Assembly: GCA_003640385.1 (NCBI GenBank)
Contig: RCAB01000215.1
Span: forward strand, 36,517 to 100,516
Direction: 5' to 3'
Origin: Setaria digitata
Lineage: Eukaryota > Nematoda > Chromadorea > Rhabditida > Setariidae
Length of the DNA stretch: 64,000 nucleotides
Made by a program: the position numbers and the translations under genes. The stretch's first letter is position 1, and every line of letters starts with the position of its first letter. Positions 12,701 through 24,797 of this stretch are shown in pieces. The notes beneath the pieces were generated by a model that worked only from the letters and a program-made list of their open reading frames with translations, was not told where the DNA came from and ran no database searches.

Positions 12701-14711
12701 CTATTGCTTTTCCTCAAGCTGAAAAGAAAGATAACAGTCTGTATTTAGGGTCTTTGTTGTACTGTTAACAGTGCTATTAAGAGCAGCAGATTGAAAACTG
12801 ATCGAAGTTCCACGAGAAATATCGGCCTTTAGTTCTTCTTGAAGAATAAAGCTTATCCTCACTAACTCATCCATGCCTTAGCATGTCCACCTATCATCAG
12901 TAAACTGACGCTGAAGGCGAACGGTTCAATAATGTCTCATTAACCAAGAATTATTTACAACCAATCAATTTGCTACTTTCACGAAGAATTAATTTTTCCC
13001 TCGAAGCGACATTTTATGAAAGAAAAAATTACGATTGTTCTAGCTAGTACTGCAAGCCGAAATGTGCCAAGTAAATCGATGGAAAGATAAATAAACTGCG
13101 AAAGAGTTTTATTTCAGACCGAAAAAATGCTTGGAGAGTGAATTCTCCTCAAGACTCGCCTTTGGATGCATTCCTCTTGGCACATTTCCGATCTTTTTTC
13201 ATTGATCTTATGAGTATGCTGGACAGTACACATTAGCAACATCCTAACTACATGAATAATGCTTATCACAAGTAGAATAGACTAGCACTTATTATTCTAC
13301 TCACTTCCTTACGCCGTTCATCAATGAAATAGTTTAGTGAGTTTCAAAAAGACTTCCGCTTTCAGACATTTTACTTGCTTAAAACTAATAACTGACTGAT
13401 TAACTTCTTCTTGAATTAGTATTGACTCCAAATAATAATAATTTATGTTGAAATAGATGAAAAACAGCCAAAATAACCAAATAAATGCTGAAAACAAGCT
13501 GCTGCATATGGTTACTATTATTTCAACTGAAAGCTAAAATGGAATTTTAATTTGAACTAAAATATTTTGAAGGATTTCTGAATATTGATTTTGTTTTATT
13601 TTTAAATACAACTGAGAATGTTTATGCAAAAAAAAGCAATAATCAATTTACAACTCCTAGCATTTGGTTAATCACGGCAAAAAACAAATATTTGAGGCAC
13701 ATTCGATCTTGCACCGTAAAATTTTTTACTACTTTTTGAAATTAGGCAAAATGACGCAAATTAAGAAAAGTTGATTTCAGTAGTCGAATATAATGCTAAA
13801 CGTGTACCTCAAAGAATGCTTAACTGGAATAATTGAATTAAAAAAACTGATTATCACTCATATTGATCACTTTTGTCATCAATGATTTTATTCACAGAGT
13901 AGTGAATAACTGATCCTGGTTACGCACTGATGGCATTGCATATATAACGCCGAAAGTTGGCCAGCTAAGTGTAAAACTCTAACTTATTATTAGTAAGAGT
14001 GGTAAGGGCAGTGGGCTTGTTTATTTCCACAATTACTTTTCCTTGTGTTGTAACAATTTACTAGTAGCCTTTTTAAACCAGTGGTTAGTTTTCAACTTTC
14101 AGCTCTCTTCCAGATCATTATTCCGACTTCAGTTGTTTGATTTGAAGTGAAATTCGTTTAGCTGTTATGATCTATTTCAGTTTCCGATATCATATATTGA
14201 TCAGAGGATCAGCAACCTATAACAATTTATGGAAATTTATAAAGCATATGCAACCACTTTTATTAATTAAATTAACTGATGGGTATTAACAGAGTGAATT
14301 GTCGCATAAATATGAAGAAGATTATTGGTTTGATCAGCTGGACATGGTAATGGTAAACAAACAGTGTTTCTAGGTATGTATTCATTTCCATATCGATGAT
14401 ATATGCCTTGTGGGTTTAGAAAGTTCTAGCCAAGAAGAAGGAGTACTTTTATCATTCTACACAGCGATATATCGCTTGTTGCCCATTATTTTTCTTAACA
14501 AAAAAGAAAAAAAAACGATCGATCAGATCATCGAACTATTTTCCGAACCTCAGTCTATACATCGGTGTCAGTCCTGAAGAATTATTGGTCTAACACAAAT
14601 GAACCGCTTAAATGTCATCAGTGCTTTGGTGAGGGTTGCAACTTTAGCTTGAACTGCTTCATTCTTCTACTCCTTTAGTTTTTTTTTTTGCTCAGTCCAG
14701 TATCTTCTTGC

Positions 14712-14880
14712 AATACTGTGATAAGATAAAGTCAGAGGGCTTGGCACCTAAGATATCCCATTTAATAAACTATTTGAAACAGCTGATGGAAGAAAAAAAG
14801 TACGTGATGAATGATGCTGATCGAAGATTATGTTCTACTCAACTCCTTTGCAGTTTTCAGTCTTTCAAGGAGGTCTTTTT
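14712..14880 (+). pseudogene. Coding-like island of unknown identity
   Basis: After a pyrimidine-rich stretch ending CAGTCCAG (to 14700), an open frame encodes CDKIKSEGLAPKISHLINYL, then KQLMEEKKYVMNDADRRLCS. The helical, charged composition is unlike surrounding translated intergenic DNA and loosely recalls a MIF4G/HEAT-type repeat. I found no convincing partner exons, so it could be an isolated exon, a gene relic or chance. Confidence 0.25.
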
Positions 14881-16200
14881 TATCAATACACATGAATCTT
14901 ATCACCTTATTAGCTTCAGAAAAACTCCTCTCAAAGCCTGATCTAAAAAAAAATCTGTTTTTGGTTGGGATGATAAAGAAGCAGTTTTTGTTTGTTGGAA
15001 CTTTTTAAGCTTTCAAAGCGCGTGATGATATGATGAGAAGTGAAAGATTACAGAAGAGATAATCGTTATCACTGTTTATAGTCGATTAGCTGATCGAATT
15101 TACATTCTGAACATATTACATGTTATTATTAGTTTATTCAATTGATTGCCTTATTTTTTAAAAATATTTTCAAAATTCTCCAGTGAATAGTGTTGATAGA
15201 GTAACATTAATCAGTCCTAATTCAGTAGATCAGAAAACTATGTTTAATTAATAATTATAGTTCTCTACTGAAATGTATTCACGATAACCGGAATTTTCTA
15301 CTGAAATTTACGCAATTTCTCCCTGGGATAATGAACTACTGCGTTTTCTACAAATCAGATAAGTTCTGAAATCACATTTAATTGTTTATCTTCTTCAGTA
15401 TTACCGTTTTCCTCTCTATAACTCGCAATTTGGCCAAGCCATTTTAATTATTTCTATGGTTATGAACTGTTGGATATAACTAGCATTGGTGCATAGATGA
15501 TCTTGAGTGCTTTTCAAGTGGCTACTTCTCTTTATTCACATTTTTTTGATTGTGGCAACAGACTTGAGGTGTACAGCTTTTGTTGCACAAAATATTAGAT
15601 ATCTATAGGACCCAAGAGGTAGCTCTATAAGACGAGATAAGGTATGACTAGAAACGGAGTAATACGGGCAAGGGTCTTTCTGTGAAATAGATTCTCAGTG
15701 ATTTCCAAGGCTTTCAAATGGTAGCATGCATTTAGAGAAGTCTTTGGACAACAGTAATTTATAATCTTAAGACGTAAGTTTTGAAATTGAAGAATGAACT
15801 CATTATTTCTCCATCAGTTTCTAGCACTGACAGGTAGATGAGGAATCATCAAGAAGCAAATGGTAGTGAACACTAGCGGAGGTATTTGTCTAAATTGTGC
15901 AACATTCCACTTTCCGTATCAGTTGTTTTTGTTGATTAAAATAAACAAAATTATTTTTTCCAAGTTTTCACTCTAAAACACTGCGAAAAAACTTGCCTGA
16001 CATTGGATAAGACGCTAGAAAATGTAGGAATTAAGATTTCAGTAATGCTCCTTTTAATTATCCATCCCATTCAAAAACATTTTGATTTTTACAACGATCC
16101 TTTCAATTTTTTAGTTTTATTTTTTATTGATTTCTTGAAGCATTGGGGTTCACATAGTGTGCATCATTTCATCACTTTCACTGCTTTGCAGAACTCGAAT

Positions 16201-16285
16201 TATTCTAATAATAATAATCTAATAATATAATAATAACAAATAATTATAATAATATAATAATAATAATAATAAATAATAATAAACT
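16201..16285. repeat. AATAAT low-complexity tract
   Basis: Near-pure (AATAAT)n-like tract directly upstream of the TYW2 5' region. Confidence 0.75.
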
Positions 16286-16481
16286 AATAATCGAAAATAA
16301 GCATTCTGAAATTTCAAATGTGAAGTGAATGCTTAATGCTTAAGTTCATCAATAGTTCCACAATTCTGATTTTTAAATGTCATATGATTTTGGCTCTTAA
16401 ATTACTATTCGACAATAAGCATCACATTGTCTGCTCATATGACTTCTTTTACAACAGTTGTGGTCTCGTTAATTTTTGCTG

Positions 16482-19400
16482 ATGTTTTTTGTGGACAGAA
16501 ATTCGGATAGACTGAAAGTGTATCGATGTAAAGGTGTTCCAGACATGCTGCTTGTGAATTCAGACCGGAGACAGAATGTCAGTCAGACGTCAACGCTTTT
16601 CAACAAAGCGTCAACTTTTGGGCAGTTACTTGACGCACTCCGCCGTGAAGCCGACCGTATGGGAATATGGAATGACGAGATGCAACGTGACTTACCGAAG
16701 CGGTGGGAGAAACACGGGAATATGATTATTTTGCCGCAAAATTGCTTTAAGCACCCGAATTGGAGACAGATGGGTAGGCGTTATTTATCTTCTTTAAACT
16801 TTTGAATTAACTTTTCCAGGTTAGTTGCATAAAGCAAGGAAGTTCAGAGATCTACAAAGTCGTTTCCGCTTTCTCTGTAAGCTTATGCAGTGATGGAGTG
16901 AGGTTGAAATCACAGGAAATGAACTTTGTGTTTTGATTTGAATAATGGTATTATCTGTTAGGACCGAAGCTATGGCAGATGGTAACAGAATTGCTCAATG
17001 CGAATCGTTTGGGAAAGAAACGTTTTATTGAAGGCGATGATTTTCATGGGCCTCACATCGACCTTTTGCATGGAAAAGACGGCTGGGTAGAACACATCGA
17101 TGGCGATATCAGGTCTTGGTTTAGTCTCAGATTTTTAAAACTAAATTTTAAGAAAAAGAGAAAAATAAAGGTCATAGTAACCTTACTGACCCAGTGAGTG
17201 AGATGAGCTCGTCTAAACCTTCAGAGAATTTAATCTAAGTTTCTTTTAATGTTTGTAAAATGTCTTAATCCACTAACAGTTTTAATCGTTAAGGCCGTGT
17301 CATTTTCTTGATAAATAAATTTATTGAGAAAAAATTGGACGATTCTCGAAGTATTTCAAAATGATGAATTCCATTGAAAACTAAGTTTACAGATTCTTTT
17401 ATGAAGTCACGAAATGTTTTTTTAATGTCGACAACGCTTCAGAAAAGCAGCGCATTTCACAGTTTGACTGCCATCAAGAAGTTGTCACCGATATGTTTGC
17501 TGGTAGGAAATTTTTGAAACTGACAGCGAGAACTTAGAAATGCACTAATCATTTTCCAGAGTAAACACTTTGTTGTGCAGGAATCGGATATTATACATTA
17601 CCTTATTTGATCAGTGCACACGCAAAACACGTTTATGCAATCGATTGGAATGAAGATGCTATTGAAGCACTGCAGCGTGGTTTGCAAAATAACGGTGTCC
17701 AAGATCGCTGCACGGTTATTCATGGCGATGCTAGGAAGGTAGACTTTGTGTTTTATTCCAGTTGCCTCATTAGAAGACTCTATATCAATGGGAAATTCTA
17801 AGGCATTATTTCTTGCAGTAGGTAGATTCCTAGTTCATAACTTTCCAGAAAACTGCTTCGATATTCTCCACTCCCTTTTTTATCGAGATCATCAAAATCA
17901 TTCGAGCTTTCATTGAATGTACTCAGTAATAGAATGATGTCACGTTGCAGTTTTAAAGCTCTGCAAGCCGAAGCTGATCGAAGGATTTGCAGCTCATCTA
18001 AAAAACCTCAAGTTCTGTGATCACTCTTTGAAATTCCATTAAATACCGCCTCTTTAAGGTATGACATCCTACATAATAACTACAGGACTTGCTGTTACAG
18101 GTAGCCCCACAAGGCATAGCAGATCGAGTAAATTTGGGACTGATACCATCATCGCGACCATATTGGCTGGCTGCTTGTAAATGTTTGAAAGCAACAGGTG
18201 GGATACTGCATATACATGAAGCAGTCAGCATCTCGGCACAAGACATTGGCAGTTTGGAACTTCCTAATGGGGCAGCTGCACATCCAAAGCTTATCGGGTA
18301 TCAAAAATTATTAAAAACTTTGAAAAAACAGACCAATAAAGGGGAAGACAAAGATCATGTTCCTCTAAAACTTATAGAATTTCTCCTCCTTTGGCAGCAT
18401 TTAATTTGACATTTCAAACATTCTCGGATTCATTTACCTCCTCTCTCTATAAAATTATTCAAGAAACTGCTATGTTAAGGACACAGTTTAATTTCTTGAC
18501 CAAACTAGAGCAATTTTAGCTTTTTTAAATAGCTGCTTTTGCTTCAGTTTGATGACACTTCACTTTTTGATGTTATCATGTTGTAACTTTCACTCATAGA
18601 ACCTCGTCTACCATAGAACTTCCTCATACTTACAGGAAAGAAAATGCGAAATCCCTGAGGGAAAAAACTCTAGCAAGTGATACGACCGATAGCAAAAATA
18701 TTGATGCTGAAAACAGAATTTCACTAAAAAATGTTGACAAAAATGAAGGCGCATTCTTCAGTAAATCAATGGATAATAGTGATATGCAATGTGAAGGTCT
18801 CGTTCTATATCAAATTCACGAAGTATTCATCAGGAAGAACTGGCTTGACTCAAATGCATACAAGACACAATATCACAATATTTTCCCCTCCTAGAACCAG
18901 CATTACATCAAAGGTTTAGAATTGAAAAATTTTCAGAGACGAATACTGCGATGTACAAAAAAACGATGAAAAAAAGAAAATTAAGTCGTTCGGCAACTAT
19001 CATCAAAGAAATGGAAAGTCGAATTCTCCCAAATGGAAGAATTGATGAACGCCTTCGGGAGGAAAAATGGTCGACAATCAACCAAATTTTACAAAACTTT
19101 GCCATGATCTGTGCTACGAAGTAATTCTCTACATAAAATCCACAATCAACAAATTTAACTGTTCTGTATGATGCTATTGTGATTTATGACTCACTTAAAT
19201 ACTAAGTGATTCTAATAAAAAACTAGAATTAATGTATCACTTTACACTGTTATTAAAAAAGGTATCATACTTCTACTTCTACTAGTAAGAAAAACTGAAT
19301 CGATAAATTCAAATTTTCAGTTGCACACGCTACTTGAATAATATTCATGACGAAAAAGACAAAGTCTGGACGTGTACAATACTAGGAGTGAACACAGTGA

Positions 19401-19510
19401 AGAGCTACCCCAAGCAAATAGATCATATTGTTGTGGATTTGCTGTGCCGACCAGAAGATGAGAAAGAAATAAAATCCATCGAACTTCAAGCTCAGGCTGA
19501 TTATAATTAA
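16482..19510 (+). CDS. TYW2: tRNA wybutosine-synthesis protein 2 (TYW2/TRMT12)
   Basis: TYW2 transfers the aminocarboxypropyl group of AdoMet to the modified guanosine 37 of tRNA-Phe, in cytosolic wybutosine synthesis. Exons: 16482-16773, 16962-17112, 17393-17502, 17581-17738, 18101-18297, 18636-18796, 18937-19120 and 19321-19510. All phases close, giving 480 aa. The N-terminal part has the LPKRWEKHGN segment conserved in TYW2, then HGKDGWVEHIDGDIR. The Rossmann AdoMet site is DMFAGIGYYTLPY (about residues 180-192), followed by VYAIDWNEDAIEAL, then ADRVNLGLIPSS and GGILHIHEA. The C-terminus VKSYPKQIDHIVVDLLCRP matches the family's VKSYAPHVDH motif. Exon 6 adds a lysine/aspartate-rich linker not expected in vertebrates. 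An in-frame TAA just upstream favours the ATG at 16482. The close relative TRM5 is less likely given this C-terminus. Confidence 0.9.
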
Positions 19511-20107
19511 TTCCTTGTCTTTGTTAAATATACCACATTTGTTAAAAACGAACCAATAAAAAAGATATCACCAAATTTACTACTTTTATAAAATATATAA
19601 ATACCACATTGGTCTTCTAAATACTAGTTAAGAGAACATAATAATGTCTTCCCATATTTTGGAAATTAGTAATTTAAATAGGTGTGATTAAATCGATATT
19701 ATAAATTGAAAATGCTTCTCTTCTTAACTGGCATAAATTTTCTAGGAGAATTTTCTTCTGAAAAAAAAAAAAAAAATTTTATCACCACTACCACGAAGAA
19801 GTATTCTCTTTGATGTAAAAAAGATGAAACTGACTTCCGTAATAAAAAGTCATTTCCCCTACTATTTTACTGACCCAGCGTAGAAACCCGTTTATGAATA
19901 TTATATTGATCAAAAAACGAAGTTATCCGATAATAGCAAATTCAGTAGTGTAATAAATGAACAAAAATATGAGACCAGAAAAATAAATGCGACAACACTG
20001 ATGTAATGTAGAAAGACAAAAAAAAAGGTCCAAAATCTGAGAAAACAACGTCACCTTCAAAGAAAATGTTCTATAAAAACCTACGAAAATACATGAATTG
20101 ATTAAAT

Positions 20108-20181
20108 TTATCGTCCACGAGAGATGCTACGATTTGCCGTAACACGTCTTGTACGATGTGACCGTTCTTTTGCTCCACCTA

Positions 20182-20214
<33 letters not shown>

Positions 20215-20806
20215 AATAAAAAACAATGACAAAACGAAGCAGGTGAGCTCATTAGATCTTCTGCAAGATAGCGAAAAAGTATAAGATTAAAGAATTAATA
20301 CGAAAAACGAAGGCTAATCTTTACTACTACAGAAACCAAAATTTTTAGAATCTTTCGAAATCTTTTGCACCAAATTCACAAACCTAGATGAGACAGGTAA
20401 ATCAAATAATAAAGTAACAGAGAACACAAAAATAGGAACTACCTTCTTTCCTCACATGCGATTTCTTTCTTCCTTTTTTCACAGCATTGACATCATCAGA
20501 ATGTCCATAGTTTCTTTCTAAACGATTTGATGCTGCAATCACTAATTAATTTTACGCTATAATAAAACGGAAACCACAATCATGATGGTGCTTTTGTAAT
20601 TGAGCCGCAAATAAAACTTACTGCCTACAGAAGTATTACTTTGACGTTCTTCTAATTCTTTTTTAATGCCTGTATCCTCGTCAATTAGCCGCGAGACATC
20701 CTCTTCGGCCTGTTCTTCTACTACTGTAAATAGTATATGATTTGAAATATAATGTTTAGAGAACAAAAATCAATTTTTTTTTTGTTACTACGTAACTTAT
20801 TCCCCT

Positions 20807-20841
<35 letters not shown>

Positions 20842-21894
20842 AAATAAATCCTTCCGTTTGGAAAAAAGGATTTATTTTGCAACAATTTAACCGAAAAATC
20901 ATAGCAACATTTACCGACTGTTATCGGACCGTCTCGACTACTAAAAACTGTTTGACTAATTGCTGGAGTGTCTCTAGTTGCAAGTGACAACAGTCCAAGA
21001 CGTGCTCTGCAAAAACCTCTCGTCTGCTCTTCAAAAACAAAAAAAAAAAATACAATCAAAAAGCCAAAATAATAAAAACCATAAAATAAAGAGAAAAAAA
21101 CAAACGAACAACCCCTCAACGATATATTTGAGACATTCAGTAATCGAATCAGATTTAAATACTGACTTAGTGAGAGCTCCATTCCCTAATCTTGAAGCCT
21201 GTCGCTGAAACGAACGGCCTATATTCTCTAGCATCTCATCAATGTCCTGTTCATATACTGTCAGTAGCGGAGCGACTAGCTGAAAGACAAAAATAAGGCC
21301 ACTCAAAAGATGAGTGTAAAAAAACATAGTGAAATATAACCATTTTCCTTTTTATATTACAAAATATTATTTTTTCCATTGGAAAACTATTTTTATCTTT
21401 ATTCTAATCTTATTCTTATAAATGTAATGTTGATCAGATTAACATCTGTTAGATTTACAACAAACAATACATCAGATATATCAGTTTTCAACAGACACAT
21501 TTTTGACAAAACCTTCTAATAATAATTTTTACTTTCCGATGAACGACTGAAGCGCCATCTGTCCATGGTGAAGCTGTCCAAAGTAGGAAGCTCATCTTCA
21601 TCAGTAAATAGCCAGGTACAATATAAGGTAAGAGAAGTGCATCACCAACAGCATCTACTGCTAAGAAGCCTGCATAAACCGTCCAATACTTCAACCATCG
21701 TTTCTGAAATAATTCAGAAGATCTCAACTGAAAGTTTTTTTGATCACTCAGTTTTTACTGGGAAAAAGAATAGCAGAAAAAAATGTAACCATTTGCGAAT
21801 AGTCGCCTTCACGAATGACTTTGAAAGTCTTGAAAGCCGGATAAAGCGCTCCAATAACAACAGAAGCGGCATGCGAAAAAAACTGAAGAACCAT
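20108..21894 (-). CDS. REEP-family (TB2/DP1/HVA22) ER-shaping protein
   Basis: REEP/DP1/Yop1 proteins insert hairpins into the ER membrane and bend it into tubules; REEP1-4 types also bind microtubules. Seven exons: 21894-21790, 21703-21533, 21279-21163, 21023-20915, 20723-20622, 20517-20443 and 20178-20108. All phases close, giving 249 aa. The N-terminus carries the hallmark GALYPAFKTFKVIREGDYSQ block, followed by KRWLKYWTVYAGF, hydrophobic VDAVGDALLLPYIVPGYLL and a LLWTASPWTDGASVVHRK motif, equivalent to the family's WxxxPxxxGAxxxYxxx. The C-terminal half is charged (EEQAEEDVSRLIDED) with a basic tail, as in REEP1-4 rather than REEP5/6. An alternative exon 2 start 24 nt upstream would add eight residues. 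An acceptor AG (21896-21895) directly precedes the ATG, suggesting trans-splicing. It converges with TYW2 and is head-to-head with the proteasome gene. Confidence 0.88.
20183..20212. repeat. A30 homopolymer
   Basis: Uninterrupted A run inside the last REEP intron, immediately upstream (in REEP sense, as T) of the TTTTGTAG acceptor. It extends the polypyrimidine tract on the coding strand. Confidence 0.85.
20808..20837. repeat. T30 homopolymer
   Basis: Uninterrupted T run in the fourth REEP intron, close to the A30 tract and in opposite orientation. Length in the assembly is probably approximate. Confidence 0.85.
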
Positions 21895-22547
21895 CTGAAA
21901 GAAAAATCTCCTGATATGAGTGGTGATATCTCCTGATATGAAGTAGTGACATCCATCTAACGTACATCCAGTTGACCATCCCTATAAAATACAGGTACTC
22001 AAACACTATTTGAAGATTTCTATGTTCAGTTCAATAAACGATATGAAAAAAGGAGCCGAAAAAGTGATGCAAAAAATATGCAGATATACATGTGAGAATG
22101 CTCCAGTGCTGAGTCCAGGAGAGCGGATCTGACCGGAGAGTACTTCCTTTACAAGTCCACCAAGACCTGCAATTTAACTGTTCTTTTGCATAATAGCATA
22201 ACATCTAAACATGCCGTTCGTCGACTGTCACCTCCCTTGAATATATTACCATCATATCTATACACATTTGTCCAGATCACGTCTATACACGCCTACCCAA
22301 GCCCACGTGCAACCATGTTAAGTTCACGCACACCCGTGCCGAGGCCCACGCCAAATCATCAGCCCTACTATCCCAACGCTCGGCAGTGGTAGACCAAACC
22401 TCTACGCTGTTAAGTGGCTGCGGCTCAACTTGCGAGAGGCCACAGAGATTGCTCAGTGGCGCACATGGGAAGCATGGATCTAATTAGCAGTTTCTGGAGT
22501 TGGTGTGGATGTTACTTTGTTTATAATGGAATTATTGCAGGAGGGAT
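21895..22547. promoter_or_regulatory. Bidirectional intergenic region, REEP / proteasome subunit
   Basis: About 650 bp separates divergent start codons and is likely to hold both promoters. At the proteasome side, TTATTGCAG ends at 22540, 7 nt before its ATG. At the REEP side, an AG directly abuts the ATG. Both look like spliced-leader acceptors. No TATA-like or named factor site is claimed. Confidence 0.5.
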
Positions 22548-24479
22548 ATGGCAACCAAAGGCTCGCCCCACTATTTCAGTGCTGAAAATGTCGACATGGG
22601 AGTAAGCTTTCTTTTTTGCGCATATACCAAAGTGACTAGTTTTCAAAATATCATCTTTGGTTACTACTGCTCTAGTGATCCTTGCTCGCTAGAACTTTTC
22701 GAGTTGATCTCTTCTTACATCTGCTCGATTTTCTTAAAGTAGATGAGTTTCTTCATTTCCAGACAACTCTCATTGCGATGGAGTTCGACGGCGGAGTTGT
22801 GGTTGGGACAGACTCGAGGACAAGTTCTGGGTATACTTGCCTTTACGCACTATGTTTGCTTGATCTGCGTGCTTTTCTAATGTTTAATAGGGAGCATATT
22901 AATAACAGGATACCGCCTTATTCTAGTATTTGTGGAAATCCAGTAGAATGCTAACCATAACTAAATATGAAAGTATAAAAATTGAAAGGGAAGAAAAAAT
23001 AATTAGGGTTCCAATTTGATCGAATTATTCAGCTTTCGTATCACAAGGAGGACCATTTCAATTGTTTTCTAAATAGGTGTGGAATTATGCCTTAAATTAT
23101 TACTCGATATTATCATAGCTGAAAGTTTTCTTTGGGTCATTTTTATTCACTTTTAGATGTTTAGAAAGTTCTACTTAGAAGCTTTTAAAAGATTTAAAAA
23201 AAAAGCCAAGGTAAACGCTTACACAGTTTATCATGGCTTTATATGACATATTGTCTGTTTCAAAATGATGAATGTTTTGTTTAAAGGAGTTATATATCAT
23301 CGCGCGCCACAGATAAAATTACACCCATAACAGATCGAATGGTTGTTTGTCGCTCGGGATCTGCTGCAGATACACAAGCTATTTCTGATATTGTGAAGTA
23401 TTATATAGAAGTTTATTCGTAAGTTTTCATTTCGATTTTAATAAAGGTTTCAGTTTTGAGGAGTTTCTTTTTTAATTTCTGTTTGAAATGGTTTATTTTT
23501 TCCTCTTTTTAATAGAATGATGGAAGAAGAAAACGTTAGTGTTGGACGTTCTGCTCAGATATTTCGCAATTTTTTGTACAAATATCGTGATTCGCTATCA
23601 GCATCAGTTCTTGTTGCTGGATACGATGATGGCGAGGGTGGACAGGTCAGTTATTTATTAGGAAAAGTTTGTTTTCATCACAAAAGTAGAGTACTGTATC
23701 ATTTTTTCAATTATTTTTGTTTTTTTTTAATGTATATTTGCTTATTGAATCAAACCGTATATGTCAACAATTCTTTATTTTATTAAATTCTAATTTTAGT
23801 TGTATGCGATTCCACTAGGTGGTTACGTTACTCGACAGCGATGCGCAGCAAGTGGTAGTGGCAGTACATTTGTGCAAGGATTTCTAGATAGTCAGTGGAA
23901 GGTAAATTTGTTCTTTTTTTATAAAGAAAAGAATACGACTAAATTCTTATATGACGCTATATTCTCTTTTTAAGAATCGAAAACAATACTATAAAAGAGA
24001 ATGTTAATTCATGATTGTTTATAGCCTGGAATGAACGTTGAAAAATGCAAAGAAATAGTACTGAATGCAGTAGCATTAGCAACAATTCGTGATGGCTCTT
24101 CTGGTGGCGTTATTCGATTAGCCGTTATTGATAAAACTGGAACGCATAGAATGGCAAGTTCTTTTTTGAAATCTTGTCATAAACTGTTGCGATAAATTTC
24201 CTATTCCTCAATTTTTCTGTTAATTTCAGATCATTTAATCTAATTTGGAACAATTTAGAAATAATGATAGTTTTCCCTAGAACATGGAATTATCTGAATA
24301 TGATTGCTGGAGATGATTAACCTTTCTATCGTAACGTAATCATGTTGAATTTGTGTCCTTCAGACTTGAATCATTTTTTTTTTTCTAAATTTCAGCTTGT
24401 TCGGCCGGATCAGAACCAGTTCCCGAAGTTTGCTGATATTCCAGCGCACTTAACATATCCGAAACATATTATCCAGTGA
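22548..24479 (+). CDS. PSMB6: 20S proteasome subunit beta-1 (PSMB6-like, caspase-like site)
   Basis: Catalytic beta subunit of the 20S proteasome core, cleaving after acidic residues. Exons: 22548-22601, 22763-22830, 23287-23418, 23516-23645, 23800-23901, 24025-24153 and 24396-24479, giving 232 aa with closed phases. An 18-residue propeptide ends in Gly, directly followed by [19 protein letters not shown], so the mature nucleophile is the Thr at residue 19. Next come [42 protein letters not shown] and [13 protein letters not shown]. The [11 protein letters not shown] pattern and [19 protein letters not shown] favour beta-1 over beta-2 and beta-5. The exon boundary coincides with the maturation site. 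The intron after 24153 starts GCAAGT, not GT, and only that donor keeps frame. The Ig-like gene begins 319 bp downstream on the same strand. Confidence 0.93.
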
Positions 24480-24797
24480 TAAAATTATTTTTCGAGATTA
24501 CTTGTTGTTTTTAATGGATTTGTAGATCCGTAATTTGACAGTATAATATTACTGATTGAAAATAAAGATAGTTCCGTAAACTTCAGTTCTGTCAAACTTT
24601 AATGAAAAATTATGAAAAAATAACGAAAAAAAAGTGGTTACGTAATTGTTGTAAAACCCTTCCCTCAACAGTCTCAAACATGTTAACTGATTTTCGAGCT
24701 GATGATTTAATTTTATTTGCATAATCGTAATGTTTAGTAATTTCCTTCATTTCGAGATTGTTCTTGTAGGAAGTTGGCTGTTCCAAAAGCAGTTGTG
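24480..24797. other. Short spacer between proteasome and Ig-like genes
   Basis: 319 bp between two same-strand genes. An AATAAA lies at about 24560-24566, 80 nt past the proteasome stop. The distance would fit a nematode operon with longer-than-C. elegans spacing, but independent promoters are equally possible. Confidence 0.4.

Larger units (their letters stand above)
8598..16481. other. Gene-poor 8-kb region
   Basis: No gene could be supported over most of this stretch. It has AT microsatellites near 9656-9785 and 16201-16285. One coding-like island at 14712-14880 is listed separately. A 116-codon open frame at 8935-9285 has no domain or splice partners. Isolated TTTCAG-type motifs occur, for example near 13118, but they lead into closed frames. 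Confidence 0.4.
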
